From an uncultured Devosia sp. (GTDB lineage Bacteria > Pseudomonadota > Alphaproteobacteria > Rhizobiales > Devosiaceae), in contig CAMLKN010000026.1 in assembly GCA_946480655.1 (NCBI GenBank), positions 1 to 15,968 of the forward strand: a stretch of DNA of 15,968 nucleotides. The letters are read 5' to 3'. The notes below the pieces were generated by a model. The model saw only the letters and a list, made by a program, of their open reading frames with translations, made no database searches and was not told the DNA's origin. The translations under genes and the position numbers were made by a program. Positions within the stretch are counted from its first letter, which is position 1. Every line of letters starts with the position of its first letter. This document shows, piece by piece, positions 1 to 6,766 of this stretch.

Positions 1-198
1 GCCAATGCCGCCGAGGCGCAGGGCTTTGCCAATATGCTCAACATGGCCACGGCCATGGCGGCGCTGGTGATCTTTGGCGTGCTGGTGGAGTATTTCGGCG
101 CCTACGCCTTCTTCTACTCCACCCTTACCTGCCTTCTGGCCGTCGGCTGCGTGGTGCTGTCGCTCCGCCTCAGGCCACCCAAGGCGCTGGTCGGCTGA
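1..198 (+). CDS. C-terminal fragment of a membrane transporter, probably MFS
   Basis: Frame 1 is open from the first base to a TGA at 196-198, giving the last 65 residues of a protein whose start lies outside the window. The fragment has two hydrophobic stretches: about residues 17-31 (AALVIFGVLVEYFG) and about 37-55 (AFFYSTLTCLLAVGCVVLS). It ends in a short basic tail (LRLRPPKALVG). An amphipathic lead-in, two closing membrane helices and a basic cytoplasmic tail are typical of the C-terminus of major facilitator superfamily transporters. The substrate cannot be read from this fragment. The gene converges with the alcohol dehydrogenase gene, whose stop codon is only 9 bp away. Another polytopic transporter family remains possible. 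Confidence 0.6.
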   Translation, partial: ANAAEAQGFANMLNMATAMAALVIFGVLVEYFGAYAFFYSTLTCLLAVGCVVLSLRLRPPKALVG

Positions 199-200
199 GT

Positions 201-219
201 GGGCGGCTCAGAGCCGCCC
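201..219. terminator. Hairpin at the convergent gene junction
   Basis: GGGCGGCT (201-208) and AGCCGCCC (212-219) form a perfect 8-bp GC stem with a CAG loop. It lies 3 bp past the transporter stop, and its centre covers the stop codon of the convergent alcohol dehydrogenase gene. Neither strand has a T tract after it, so it is at best a weak or Rho-assisted terminator or a 3'-end stabilising hairpin for both transcripts. Confidence 0.4.
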
Positions 220-1362
220 CTCCATGGCCCGGTCGAAGATCTCAAGTGCGAGCGCCTTGGTCAATTCGACCGGATTGCCGCCTGCGGTGGGGTCAACAAT
301 GGCCATGTCGCCGATCAGGTCGCGCTTGCTGTCATCGACCTTGAAGTCCCTGAGCGTATGCGGCACGCCGAGGTCGGCCCGCAGCTTGATGACGGCGGCG
401 AGGAAGGCGTCGAAGCTTGGTTCGAGACCCAGATAGGCCGCCAGGCGCTTGATGCGGTCTTCGATGGCGGGGCGGTTCACCACCAGCACATAGGGCATGA
501 ACACGGCATTGGTCATGCCGTGATGGGTGTCGTAATGCGCGCCGACGGGATGGCTCAGCGCATGGATGGCGCCGAGGCCCTTCTGGAAGGCGGCGGCGCC
601 CATGGCGGCGGCGCTCATCATGTGGCCGCGCGCTTCGACATCACCAGGATTGGCGGCGACCTTGGGGAGGTTCTCGAAGACCAGGCGGATGCCTTCGACG
701 GCAATGCCGTCGGCCAGCGGGTGGTAGCCGGGCGCACAATAGGCTTCGAGGCAATGGGCCAGCGCGTCCATGCCGGTGCCCACGGTGATGAAGCGGGGCA
801 TGCCGACGGTCAGTTCCGGATCGGCGATGACCAGTTTGGGCATCATCAGCGGATGGAAGATCACTTTCTTGGTGTGGGTCGTCTCGTCGGTGATGACGCC
901 GGCGCGGCCCACTTCCGAACCGGTTCCGGCCGTGGTGGGCACCGCGACGATGGGGAAGATGCCCTTGGGATCGGCGCGGGTCCACCAGTCGCCGATATCC
1001 TCGAAATCCCACATCGGCCTTGTCTGGCCGGCCATGAAGGCGATGACCTTGGCGGTGTCGAGGCCCGAGCCGCCGCCAAAGGCGATGACGCCATCATAGC
1101 CGCCCTCGCGCAGGACCTTGATGCCGGCCTCGACATTGGCCGACACGGGGTTGGGCTTTACGTCGGAGAAGAGGCCTACATCGATACCCTGCGCCTTGAG
1201 GTCGGCCAGCACCTTCTGGGTGACGGGCAGGGCGGCGAGGCCGGCATCGGTCACCAGCAGGGGCTTGGTGATCCCAGCGGTCTTGAGCGCCTCCGGGAGT
1301 TCTGCAATGCGGCCGGCGCCGAACTTCACGGCGGTGGGGTAGTTCCAATTGGCTTTGATCAT
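208..1362 (-). CDS. Iron-containing (group III) alcohol dehydrogenase
   Basis: This 384-residue protein has the normal length and architecture of Fe-dependent alcohol dehydrogenases. The NAD(P)-binding Gly-rich loop is FGGGSGLDTAK (about 95-105), followed by VPTTAGTGSE (141-150). The metal ligands are visible and correctly spaced relative to FucO: Asp199 and His203 in GMDALAH, His267 in GAIHALSHP and His281 in HHGMTNA. It is probably a cytoplasmic NAD-linked oxidoreductase interconverting an alcohol and an aldehyde. It is the last gene of the catabolic operon: the aldehyde dehydrogenase stop is 11 bp upstream, and AAGGA serves as ribosome binding site. Next to a gamma-glutamyl ligase and an aldehyde dehydrogenase, I infer that it oxidises the hydroxyl of a gamma-glutamylated amino alcohol such as gamma-glutamylethanolamide. 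The family is certain; the substrate is inferred. Confidence 0.93.
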   Translation of the reverse strand: MIKANWNYPTAVKFGAGRIAELPEALKTAGITKPLLVTDAGLAALPVTQKVLADLKAQGIDVGLFSDVKPNPVSANVEAGIKVLREGGYDGVIAFGGGSGLDTAKVIAFMAGQTRPMWDFEDIGDWWTRADPKGIFPIVAVPTTAGTGSEVGRAGVITDETTHTKKVIFHPLMMPKLVIADPELTVGMPRFITVGTGMDALAHCLEAYCAPGYHPLADGIAVEGIRLVFENLPKVAANPGDVEARGHMMSAAAMGAAAFQKGLGAIHALSHPVGAHYDTHHGMTNAVFMPYVLVVNRPAIEDRIKRLAAYLGLEPSFDAFLAAVIKLRADLGVPHTLRDFKVDDSKRDLIGDMAIVDPTAGGNPVELTKALALEIFDRAMEGRL

Positions 1363-1373
1363 TCTTCTGGTCC

Positions 1374-2756
1374 TTAAACCCGCCGCAGGTGGAAGCTCTT
1401 GGGCTGGGTCAGATTGTGGTAGCCGATCTCGCTCAGGGCGCCGCCCTTGCCGGTGTCCTTGACGCCGGTCCAGACGAGTGCGGGATCGAGATAGTCGCAG
1501 CGATTGGCGAAGACTGTCCCTGTCTCGATCTCAGCGCCGATACGGGCCGCCGCGTCGATGTCTTCGGTCCAGATCGAGGCGGTGAGGCCGTAGGGGCTGT
1601 CATTCATAAGGGTCACGGCCTCGGCATCGTCGGCGACCTTCATGATGCCCACGACGGGGCCGAAGCTTTCTTCCCGCATCACGCTCATCTGGTGGTTGAC
1701 GCCGGTCAGCACTTCGGGCGCGAGGTAGGGCGAACCGGCCTTGTCGCGGCTGTCCCTGGTGTTGAGATGCCGCGTCGCGCCGCCGCGAACGGCTTCTTCC
1801 GTCTGCTGGCGGACATGGTCGGCAAAGCTGCCGCGGGCCATGGGGCCGACGATTGTGTCGGGGTTGAGCGGGTCGCCCAGTGTCCAGCCCTTGGCCTGAT
1901 CGAGGAAACGCTCGACGAAACCGTCATAGGCCGAGGCGTGCACATAGATGCGCTCGACGCCGCAGCAGGACTGGCCGGAATTGAAGAAGCTGCCATCCAC
2001 GAGGTTTTCGGCGGCGAAGTCGAGATTGGCATCGGCGCGGACATAGGCCGGGTCCTTGCCGCCCAGCTCAAGACCCAGCGTGGCGAAGGTGCCGGCTGCG
2101 GCCTTCTCGATCCGGCGCCCGCCTTCCACCGAACCGGTGAAGCTGATGTGGTCGACTTCTCCGGAACCGACCAGCTTTTCAGTGTCTGCATGGCTGAGCA
2201 CGAGGTTCTGGAACAGGCCCTCGGGGAGGTTGGCTGCCCGCGCCGCCGCAGCGAAACGCTCGCCGGCGAGCAGGGTCTGGCTCGCATGCTTGAGCATGAC
2301 GGCATTGCCGGCAACGAGGGCGGGAATGATGCAGTTGGAGGCCGTGAGATAGGGGTAGTTCCATGGAGCGATGACCAGCACGAGGCCGAGCGGGTCGTGG
2401 GCAATGTAGCGCACAAACCCTTCCTTGTCGGGGCGCATGCTCGGCGCCAGCGTCGCTTCGGCAATGGAGAGCATATAGCGGCTGCGTTCCTCGACGCCGC
2501 GCTTTTCGGCACCGAAGCGGACCGGCCGGCCCATCTGCCAGGCGAGTTCGGGAACGATCTCGTCATTCATGGCGAGGAGGGCATCGACCATGCGGCCCAC
2601 GGCGGTCATACGTTCGGCCACCGGTACCTGCCGCCAGGCCCGCTGGGCTGCCTTGGCCCGTGTCACGGCGGCCGCAATGGCTACACCGTCCAGGGTCTGG
2701 CGGGTGGCAAAGATGCTGCCGTCGACCGGCGAAATGATCTGGACCGTTTCGGTCAT
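1374..2756 (-). CDS. NAD(P)-dependent aldehyde dehydrogenase
   Basis: This 460-residue protein belongs to the aldehyde dehydrogenase superfamily. Visible catalytic elements are PWNYP (131-135) with the oxyanion Asn133, the cofactor-region Lys156 in MLKHAS, the SFTGS loop (205-209), the general base Glu230 in LELGGKDP, and the nucleophilic Cys264 in NSGQSCCGVERIYV, followed by a second Cys265. EESFGP lies at 362-367. It converts an aldehyde to an acid. It is preceded by AAGGA about 6-7 nt upstream of ATG and followed after 11 bp by the alcohol dehydrogenase gene, so the two are probably co-translated as a two-step oxidation pair. By context its substrate is the aldehyde made by that partner, possibly a gamma-glutamyl-aminoaldehyde. 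Its overall shape is that of succinate-semialdehyde or aminoaldehyde dehydrogenases, so the exact substrate is open. Confidence 0.93.
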   Translation of the reverse strand: MTETVQIISPVDGSIFATRQTLDGVAIAAAVTRAKAAQRAWRQVPVAERMTAVGRMVDALLAMNDEIVPELAWQMGRPVRFGAEKRGVEERSRYMLSIAEATLAPSMRPDKEGFVRYIAHDPLGLVLVIAPWNYPYLTASNCIIPALVAGNAVMLKHASQTLLAGERFAAAARAANLPEGLFQNLVLSHADTEKLVGSGEVDHISFTGSVEGGRRIEKAAAGTFATLGLELGGKDPAYVRADANLDFAAENLVDGSFFNSGQSCCGVERIYVHASAYDGFVERFLDQAKGWTLGDPLNPDTIVGPMARGSFADHVRQQTEEAVRGGATRHLNTRDSRDKAGSPYLAPEVLTGVNHQMSVMREESFGPVVGIMKVADDAEAVTLMNDSPYGLTASIWTEDIDAAARIGAEIETGTVFANRCDYLDPALVWTGVKDTGKGGALSEIGYHNLTQPKSFHLRRV

Positions 2757-2801
2757 TTTTTTGTCCTTTTAGTCTTCGGCACCCGCCACACGCACCGCGC
2801 C

Positions 2802-2876
2802 GCCCTCGGGCTCGACCCGAGGGCCACTCTACGTTTGGCGCCAGCCTTGAACGGTCCTCGGGTCAAGCCCGAGGAC
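2802..2876. repeat. Inverted pair of REP/BIME-like palindromes inside the operon
   Basis: Two 23-nt palindromes lie in the 138-bp gap between the ligase and aldehyde dehydrogenase genes. The first (2802-2824) has arms GCCCTCGGG/CCCGAGGGC around loop CTCGA. The second (2854-2876) has arms GTCCTCGGG/CCCGAGGAC around loop TCAAG. Each is a perfect 9-bp stem. The second matches the reverse complement of the first at 20 of 23 positions, so the pair is in inverted orientation, separated by 29 nt, and could also fold as one long stem. This is the layout of bacterial interspersed mosaic elements. In the operon transcript it could stabilise the upstream ligase message or lower expression of the downstream dehydrogenases. 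No transposase is nearby. Confidence 0.75.
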
Positions 2877-2894
2877 GGCGAGGTTGGCGGGGAA

Positions 2895-4253
2895 TCAGCT
2901 CCGTTCGAACCCCCGCTTGCGCTCCCAGTCGGTGACGCGGCGGTCATACTCGAACTGCTCCCATTCGGCGGTGTGGACATAGTGGTCCACCACGTCCTGG
3001 CCGAGGGCCTCCACCAGCATTTTCGACTTCCTGAGCGCAGCAGTCGCGTCCCGCAGGGTCTTGTGGACTTCGCGTAGCTTCTTGCCCGAATAGGCATCGC
3101 CGGAGAAGGCTGGCTCCAATGTGAGCTTGTCCTCGACCCCCTTGAGCCCGGCCGCCAGCAGGGCGGCGAAGGCCAGGTAGGGGTTGAGGTCGGCGCCACC
3201 GATGCGGCATTCGACGCGGATACCCTTGGTGTTCTCGCCGCAAAGGCGGAAGCCGGCGGTGCGGTTGTCGCTCGACCAGATGGCCTTGGTGGGCGCAAAG
3301 GTACCCACCTGGAAGCGCTTGTAGGAATTGATGTAGGGCGCGAGGAAATAGGTGATGTCTCCGGCGTAGGTGAGCAGGCCCGCCATGAAATGCTTCATGA
3401 GGTCCGACATGCCCAGCTTGTCCTTGTCGTCGACGAACTGGTTCTTGCCCTGCTTGGCCAGCGACATGTGGATATGAGCGGACGAGCCAGCGAGGTCATA
3501 GGCCCACTTGGCCATGAAGGTGACGGCCTTGCCCTGCCCATAGGCGATTTCCTTGGTGGCATTCTTGATGACCACGTGCCGGTCGGCCATGGTCAGCGCC
3601 TCGGCATAGCGGACGTTGATCTCCTCCTGGCCCGGCCCCCACTCGCCCTTGGAGTTTTCCACCGGGATGCCCGAGGCATTGAGGTGATTGCGCAGGGCGC
3701 GCATCACGCCCTCTTCCTTGGTGGTCTGGAAGATGTGGTAGTCCTCGATGTAGTAGCCGGCCGCGGTCAGGTTCTGGTAGCCCTTGTCATGGGCCGAGCG
3801 GAAACTCTCGTCGAAGAGGTAGAATTCGAGTTCGCTGGCAAAGTTTGCCGACAGCCCCATGGCCTCGAGCCGCGCCAGCTGCTTCTTCAAAATCGAGCGC
3901 GGCGCATGCGGAATGGGCTCGTGATGATGGTGGTCGACGAGGTCGGCCAGCACGAGGGCCGTGCCCTCCAGCCAGGTGCATTTCATCAGCGTCGACAGGT
4001 CGGGCTTCATGACGAAGTCGCCATAGCCCTTGCTCCAGTTGGCGGCTTCGTAGCCGGGCACCGGCTCCATGTCGATGTCGTCGGCGAGCAGGTAGTTGCA
4101 GCCGTGGGTTTCGTCCATGGCGCCATCGAGGAAGAACTGCGCCAGGAAGCGCTTGCCGATGAGGCGCCCCTGCATGTCTGGAAAGGCAACCAGCACGGTA
4201 TCGATGCGTCCCGCCGCAACATCGGCGCGCAGTGTGTCGAGCGAATAGCTCAC
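2895..4253 (-). CDS. Glutamine synthetase-like gamma-glutamyl-amine ligase (PuuA/GlnT type)
   Basis: This 452-residue protein has the glutamine synthetase fold and probably makes gamma-glutamyl amides from glutamate, ATP and an amine. Conserved metal and nucleotide motifs are SELEFYLF (140-147), GPGQEEINVRY (206-216), AHIHMSL (259-265), SSDNRTAGFR (327-336), RVECR with Glu348 and Arg350, and NPYLAFAALLAAGL (357-370). By ungapped hand alignment around NSYKR, the ammonium-site Glu327 of enterobacterial GlnA is Phe319 here. The GSSIGG loop near GlnA Asp50 is replaced by an unrelated stretch at 61-70. The NLYDLPPEE adenylylation motif is absent; AFSGDAYSGKK stands there. These changes argue against a housekeeping ammonia-assimilating enzyme. 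The C-terminus (TDWERKRGFERS) resembles the PuuA/GlnT group. The neighbouring permease and dehydrogenases suggest ethanolamine or another small amino alcohol as substrate. Confidence 0.88.
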   Translation of the reverse strand: MSYSLDTLRADVAAGRIDTVLVAFPDMQGRLIGKRFLAQFFLDGAMDETHGCNYLLADDIDMEPVPGYEAANWSKGYGDFVMKPDLSTLMKCTWLEGTALVLADLVDHHHHEPIPHAPRSILKKQLARLEAMGLSANFASELEFYLFDESFRSAHDKGYQNLTAAGYYIEDYHIFQTTKEEGVMRALRNHLNASGIPVENSKGEWGPGQEEINVRYAEALTMADRHVVIKNATKEIAYGQGKAVTFMAKWAYDLAGSSAHIHMSLAKQGKNQFVDDKDKLGMSDLMKHFMAGLLTYAGDITYFLAPYINSYKRFQVGTFAPTKAIWSSDNRTAGFRLCGENTKGIRVECRIGGADLNPYLAFAALLAAGLKGVEDKLTLEPAFSGDAYSGKKLREVHKTLRDATAALRKSKMLVEALGQDVVDHYVHTAEWEQFEYDRRVTDWERKRGFERS

Positions 4254-4280
4254 GATAGGTCCCTCATTGTCTTTGTTCAG

Positions 4281-4305
4281 CCCGCCCCGGCATCGCCGGG
4301 ACGGG
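4281..4305 (-). other. Intra-operon hairpin between permease and ligase genes
   Basis: The 85-bp gap between the permease stop and the ligase start contains CCCG-C-CCCGGC (4281-4291), loop ATC and GCCGGG-A-CGGG (4295-4305). This is an 11-position stem with one C-A mismatch. No T tract follows in the direction of transcription, so it is more likely an RNA-stabilising or processing hairpin than a terminator. The ligase start is preceded by AGGG about 8 nt upstream of its ATG. Confidence 0.5.
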
Positions 4306-4338
4306 GGAGGGCACCGCGTGTGGCGGCGCCCCGATGTG

Positions 4339-5871
4339 TCATGCCTTGGGCGCTACTGCTGCTGCCACGGCGGCGTCGCCCCGATGTTCGAGCGCGAACT
4401 CTTCCTCCGGCGAGAGGATGAGCTTGTTGCGGCCGACCAGGGCGAAGTAGATGATGCCCACTGCGCACCAGGCGATCACCCAGACGACACCGCGGGTGAA
4501 GTTCGGGTCCTGGAGCTGGTAGAACAGCGTGACTGCCGCGATGATGATGGTGATCACGGCGCCCGGAACGCCCAGCGGCGAACGGAACGGCCGCTCGATA
4601 TTGGGCTGGTTGCGACGCAGCAGGATGAAGCTCAGGGCCTGCATGATGTAGCTCAGCATGGCGCCGAACACGGCCATGTTGAGCAGCACGGTGCCGATGA
4701 GATCGTCGCCAAGCTGGGTTTCCCCCGCGCCGCCGCCGCCATTGGCGAACCAGATGATCAGCATGACGGCGAGGCCCAGCAGTGCGCCCGAGATCATCGC
4801 CATATGCGGGGTCTTGTACTTTTCGTGGGTGATCGACAGCCCCGAGGGGAAGTAGCCGGCCCGGCTCAGCGAATAGACCTGGCGGCCCTGCGCATAGAGG
4901 ATGGTGTGGAACGAGGCCACGAGACCGGTCAGGGCCACGAGGCCGAGAACCACAGCGCCCGCATCGCCATAGATGGCGCGGAAGCCATCGAGCAGCGGTT
5001 CGAGCGAGGAGCCCAGCGCAAAGCTGCCGATGCCGTTGACCGACGGGTTGAGCAGCACGATCATGAAGGCCGAAAGCACAAGCGTAGCAAAGCCGAGCAG
5101 GATGCCGCGCGGCAGGTCACGCTTGGGGTCGACCGATTCCTCGGCGGCCAGCGGCACCTGTTCGATGGCCAGGAACAGCCAGACGGCGAAGGGCAGGGTG
5201 GCCAGAACGCCCGAGAAGCCGAACGGGAAGAGCGGGCCATTGCCCTCGGGCAGTTCGGCTCCGTCGGACCCGATATTGAGCGCCCAGCGGCCGAAATCCA
5301 TGTTCGGGATTGCCGAGATCCAGAACACGACCAGCACCGCCAGCGAAATCAGGGTGACGACCAGCGTCACCTTGTAGGAAAGCGCCACGCCGTAGATGTT
5401 TAGCGCGAGGAAGACTGCGTAGAACACGATCCAGAGGATCGGGTAGAGCGCGGTGTCCATGCCTGTGATCGAGCCGAAATAGCCCGAGATGAAGGTGACG
5501 ATCACCGCCGGGGTGATCACATATTCCACATTTTCGAACAGGCCAGTGACGAAGCCGCCCCATGGCCCCATCGAGGTGCGGGCGAAGGAATAGGCGGCGC
5601 CTGTGTGCGGCAGCGCCGGGCTCATCTCGGCAATGGAGGACACGAGGCCCAGATACATGACTGCGATGATGGCGGCGGCCACCAGCATGCCGCCCCAGCC
5701 GCCGGTGGCGAAACCGAAATTCCAGCCCGAGAAATGGCCGGAGATCACGGCGCCGACGCCGAGTGCCCAAAGCGACCAGATGCCGGCATATCGCTGCAAT
5801 CCGCGCTTTTCGAAATACGATTTATCTCGTGTCGCATAGGCGACACTCCCAACCTTCTTAGTCTCAGCCAT
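4339..5871 (-). CDS. APC-superfamily amino acid/amine permease, ethanolamine permease-like
   Basis: I place the start at 5871 (MAETKK), giving 510 residues. A purine-rich AAGGGGACGGGA precedes this ATG. The longer open frame to 5988 would run back into the upstream amidohydrolase gene and adds 39 hydrophilic residues. The protein is a polytopic inner-membrane transporter with about 12 hydrophobic segments. Its N-terminal APC signature LWALGVGAVISGHFSGWNFG (about 34-53), followed by GGWGGM, EMSPALPHTGAAYSFAR (about 82-98) and ENVEYVITPAVIV (about 113-125), is as I remember it characteristic of ethanolamine permeases (the Eat group). AAEES (242-246) lies in a cytoplasmic loop, another APC hallmark. 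It sits between the amidohydrolase and ligase genes, so it probably imports the amine that the ligase glutamylates. Other small amines remain possible. Confidence 0.85.
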   Translation of the reverse strand: MAETKKVGSVAYATRDKSYFEKRGLQRYAGIWSLWALGVGAVISGHFSGWNFGFATGGWGGMLVAAAIIAVMYLGLVSSIAEMSPALPHTGAAYSFARTSMGPWGGFVTGLFENVEYVITPAVIVTFISGYFGSITGMDTALYPILWIVFYAVFLALNIYGVALSYKVTLVVTLISLAVLVVFWISAIPNMDFGRWALNIGSDGAELPEGNGPLFPFGFSGVLATLPFAVWLFLAIEQVPLAAEESVDPKRDLPRGILLGFATLVLSAFMIVLLNPSVNGIGSFALGSSLEPLLDGFRAIYGDAGAVVLGLVALTGLVASFHTILYAQGRQVYSLSRAGYFPSGLSITHEKYKTPHMAMISGALLGLAVMLIIWFANGGGGAGETQLGDDLIGTVLLNMAVFGAMLSYIMQALSFILLRRNQPNIERPFRSPLGVPGAVITIIIAAVTLFYQLQDPNFTRGVVWVIAWCAVGIIYFALVGRNKLILSPEEEFALEHRGDAAVAAAVAPKA

Positions 5872-5911
5872 CGTCCCGTCCCCTTGGTTGTGCTGAACCT
5901 GTGGCTCCCGC

Positions 5912-6682
5912 CTATCCCGTTTTGGCCTGACGCCGCGCCCCTCGCGCGGCAAGAAGGCTCCGGGCCAGGAGATCGGCCCAGCGGCCAACCCCCTCGGTCG
6001 AGAGTATTTCGTCGTTGCGGATTTCGATCATGGTGGCCTCGAGCCCACGGCCGTCGCCATGCTTTTCGAGCGTCAGCGTGACGCCGTTCAGCGCCGCATA
6101 GGGCTCGTTCCAGCCGATATTGAGCGTCGGGTCTGCCGCCGCGAGCGCATCGCGCAGGTCGGCGGTGAACCGCGTGTCGCGCCCGTGGATCAGGCCGATC
6201 GGCCACGGCCGTGCCTGACCGAGAAAGACCGGGGTGAACGAATGGACGCAGACGAGGATCGTCTCGCGCCGCGCGGAGGCGCGCGCCGTCAGCAGGCTGT
6301 CGATCGCGTCATGATATGGACGGTGATAGGCGTCGATGCGGAACTGCCGCTCTTGGGGCGGCAGGCCTTCATTGACCGCAATGCGGGTCGCCTCCGAGAG
6401 CGTCCAGATCAGGTCGCGGGCATTGAGATCCCGATTGGCGTCGATGACGAGGCGGGACACGGTCGAGTGCACCAGAGGTGCGTCGAGCAGCGCGCTCAAA
6501 GCCAGGCTGACATCGAGCGCGCCGGGGTCCCAGGCAATATGGCTCGCGCGCTCCGCTTCGGTCAGCCCCATATCGCCATACTGGCTCGGGATGCGGCGCG
6601 AGGCATGGTCGCAAACGAGCACGAAGGGCGAGCTACCTTCGGCATTGCTGACCAGGACCGGCTCTTGTTCCGTGCCGTTCAT
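5912..6682 (-). CDS. N-formylglutamate amidohydrolase-family zinc hydrolase
   Basis: This 256-residue protein has the length and motifs of the N-formylglutamate amidohydrolase family (PF05013), a relative of aspartoacylases. Visible motifs are CDHASRRIP (24-32), SRLVIDANRD (76-85), YHRPYH (119-124), VHSFTPVF (146-153) and EIRND (220-224). The His/Glu residues in the first and last motifs probably bind zinc and serve catalysis. The classical reaction frees formate and glutamate in histidine degradation, but no other hut gene is present. It is the first gene of the operon, 40 bp before the permease. I infer that it hydrolyses the final N-(gamma-glutamyl)-amino acid of the pathway, since this family cleaves N-acyl amino acids. 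A plain HutG-like role cannot be excluded. GAGAGGG lies just upstream of the ATG. Confidence 0.88.
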   Translation of the reverse strand: MNGTEQEPVLVSNAEGSSPFVLVCDHASRRIPSQYGDMGLTEAERASHIAWDPGALDVSLALSALLDAPLVHSTVSRLVIDANRDLNARDLIWTLSEATRIAVNEGLPPQERQFRIDAYHRPYHDAIDSLLTARASARRETILVCVHSFTPVFLGQARPWPIGLIHGRDTRFTADLRDALAAADPTLNIGWNEPYAALNGVTLTLEKHGDGRGLEATMIEIRNDEILSTEGVGRWADLLARSLLAARGARRQAKTG

Positions 6683-6706
6683 TTCCCTCTCGCCAGAGCG
6701 ATTAAC

Positions 6707-6751
6707 TTCTGTAACAGTAGTTCCACAATCTCAAATTCTGTCAATACTGAA
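6707..6751. promoter_or_regulatory. Two TTCTGT inverted repeats in the divergent promoter region (candidate RpiR operators)
   Basis: The 84-bp gap between the catabolic operon and the divergent RpiR gene is AT-richer than its surroundings and holds two related inverted repeats. One is TTCTGTAACAGTA (6707-6719), whose core CTGT-A-ACAG is a perfect palindrome. The other is TTCTGT-CAAT-ACTGAA (6736-6751), imperfect by one base per arm. Their TTCTGT halves start 29 bp apart, near three helical turns. RpiR proteins bind as dimers to inverted repeats near their own gene, so these are the best operator candidates here. Confidence 0.5.
6716..6744 (-). promoter_or_regulatory. Candidate sigma-70-type promoter of the catabolic operon
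   Basis: On the minus strand a perfect -35 hexamer TTGACA (6744-6739) is followed after 17 nt by ACTACT (6721-6716), a weak -10 with three of six consensus bases. The -35 lies inside the upstream inverted repeat and the -10 touches the downstream one, so a regulator on those sites would control this promoter. The weak -10 suggests activator dependence or a different true -10. Confidence 0.35.
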
Positions 6752-6766
6752 ACGTGAGGTTCATGG

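Noticed and set aside
1389..3077. 562-codon plus-strand open frame across the aldehyde dehydrogenase and ligase genes
   Set aside because: It spans two clearly real minus-strand genes and the palindrome pair and shows no recognisable motif, so it is antisense shadow.
2895..4253. Housekeeping glutamine synthetase (glnA)
   Set aside because: The ammonium-site Glu is Phe, the adenylylation motif is absent, no glnB is adjacent, and the gene sits in an amine-catabolism operon.
5872..5988. 39-residue N-terminal extension of the permease
   Set aside because: It would overlap the end of the amidohydrolase gene. The ATG at 5871 has its own purine-rich binding site and begins a normal permease N-terminus.
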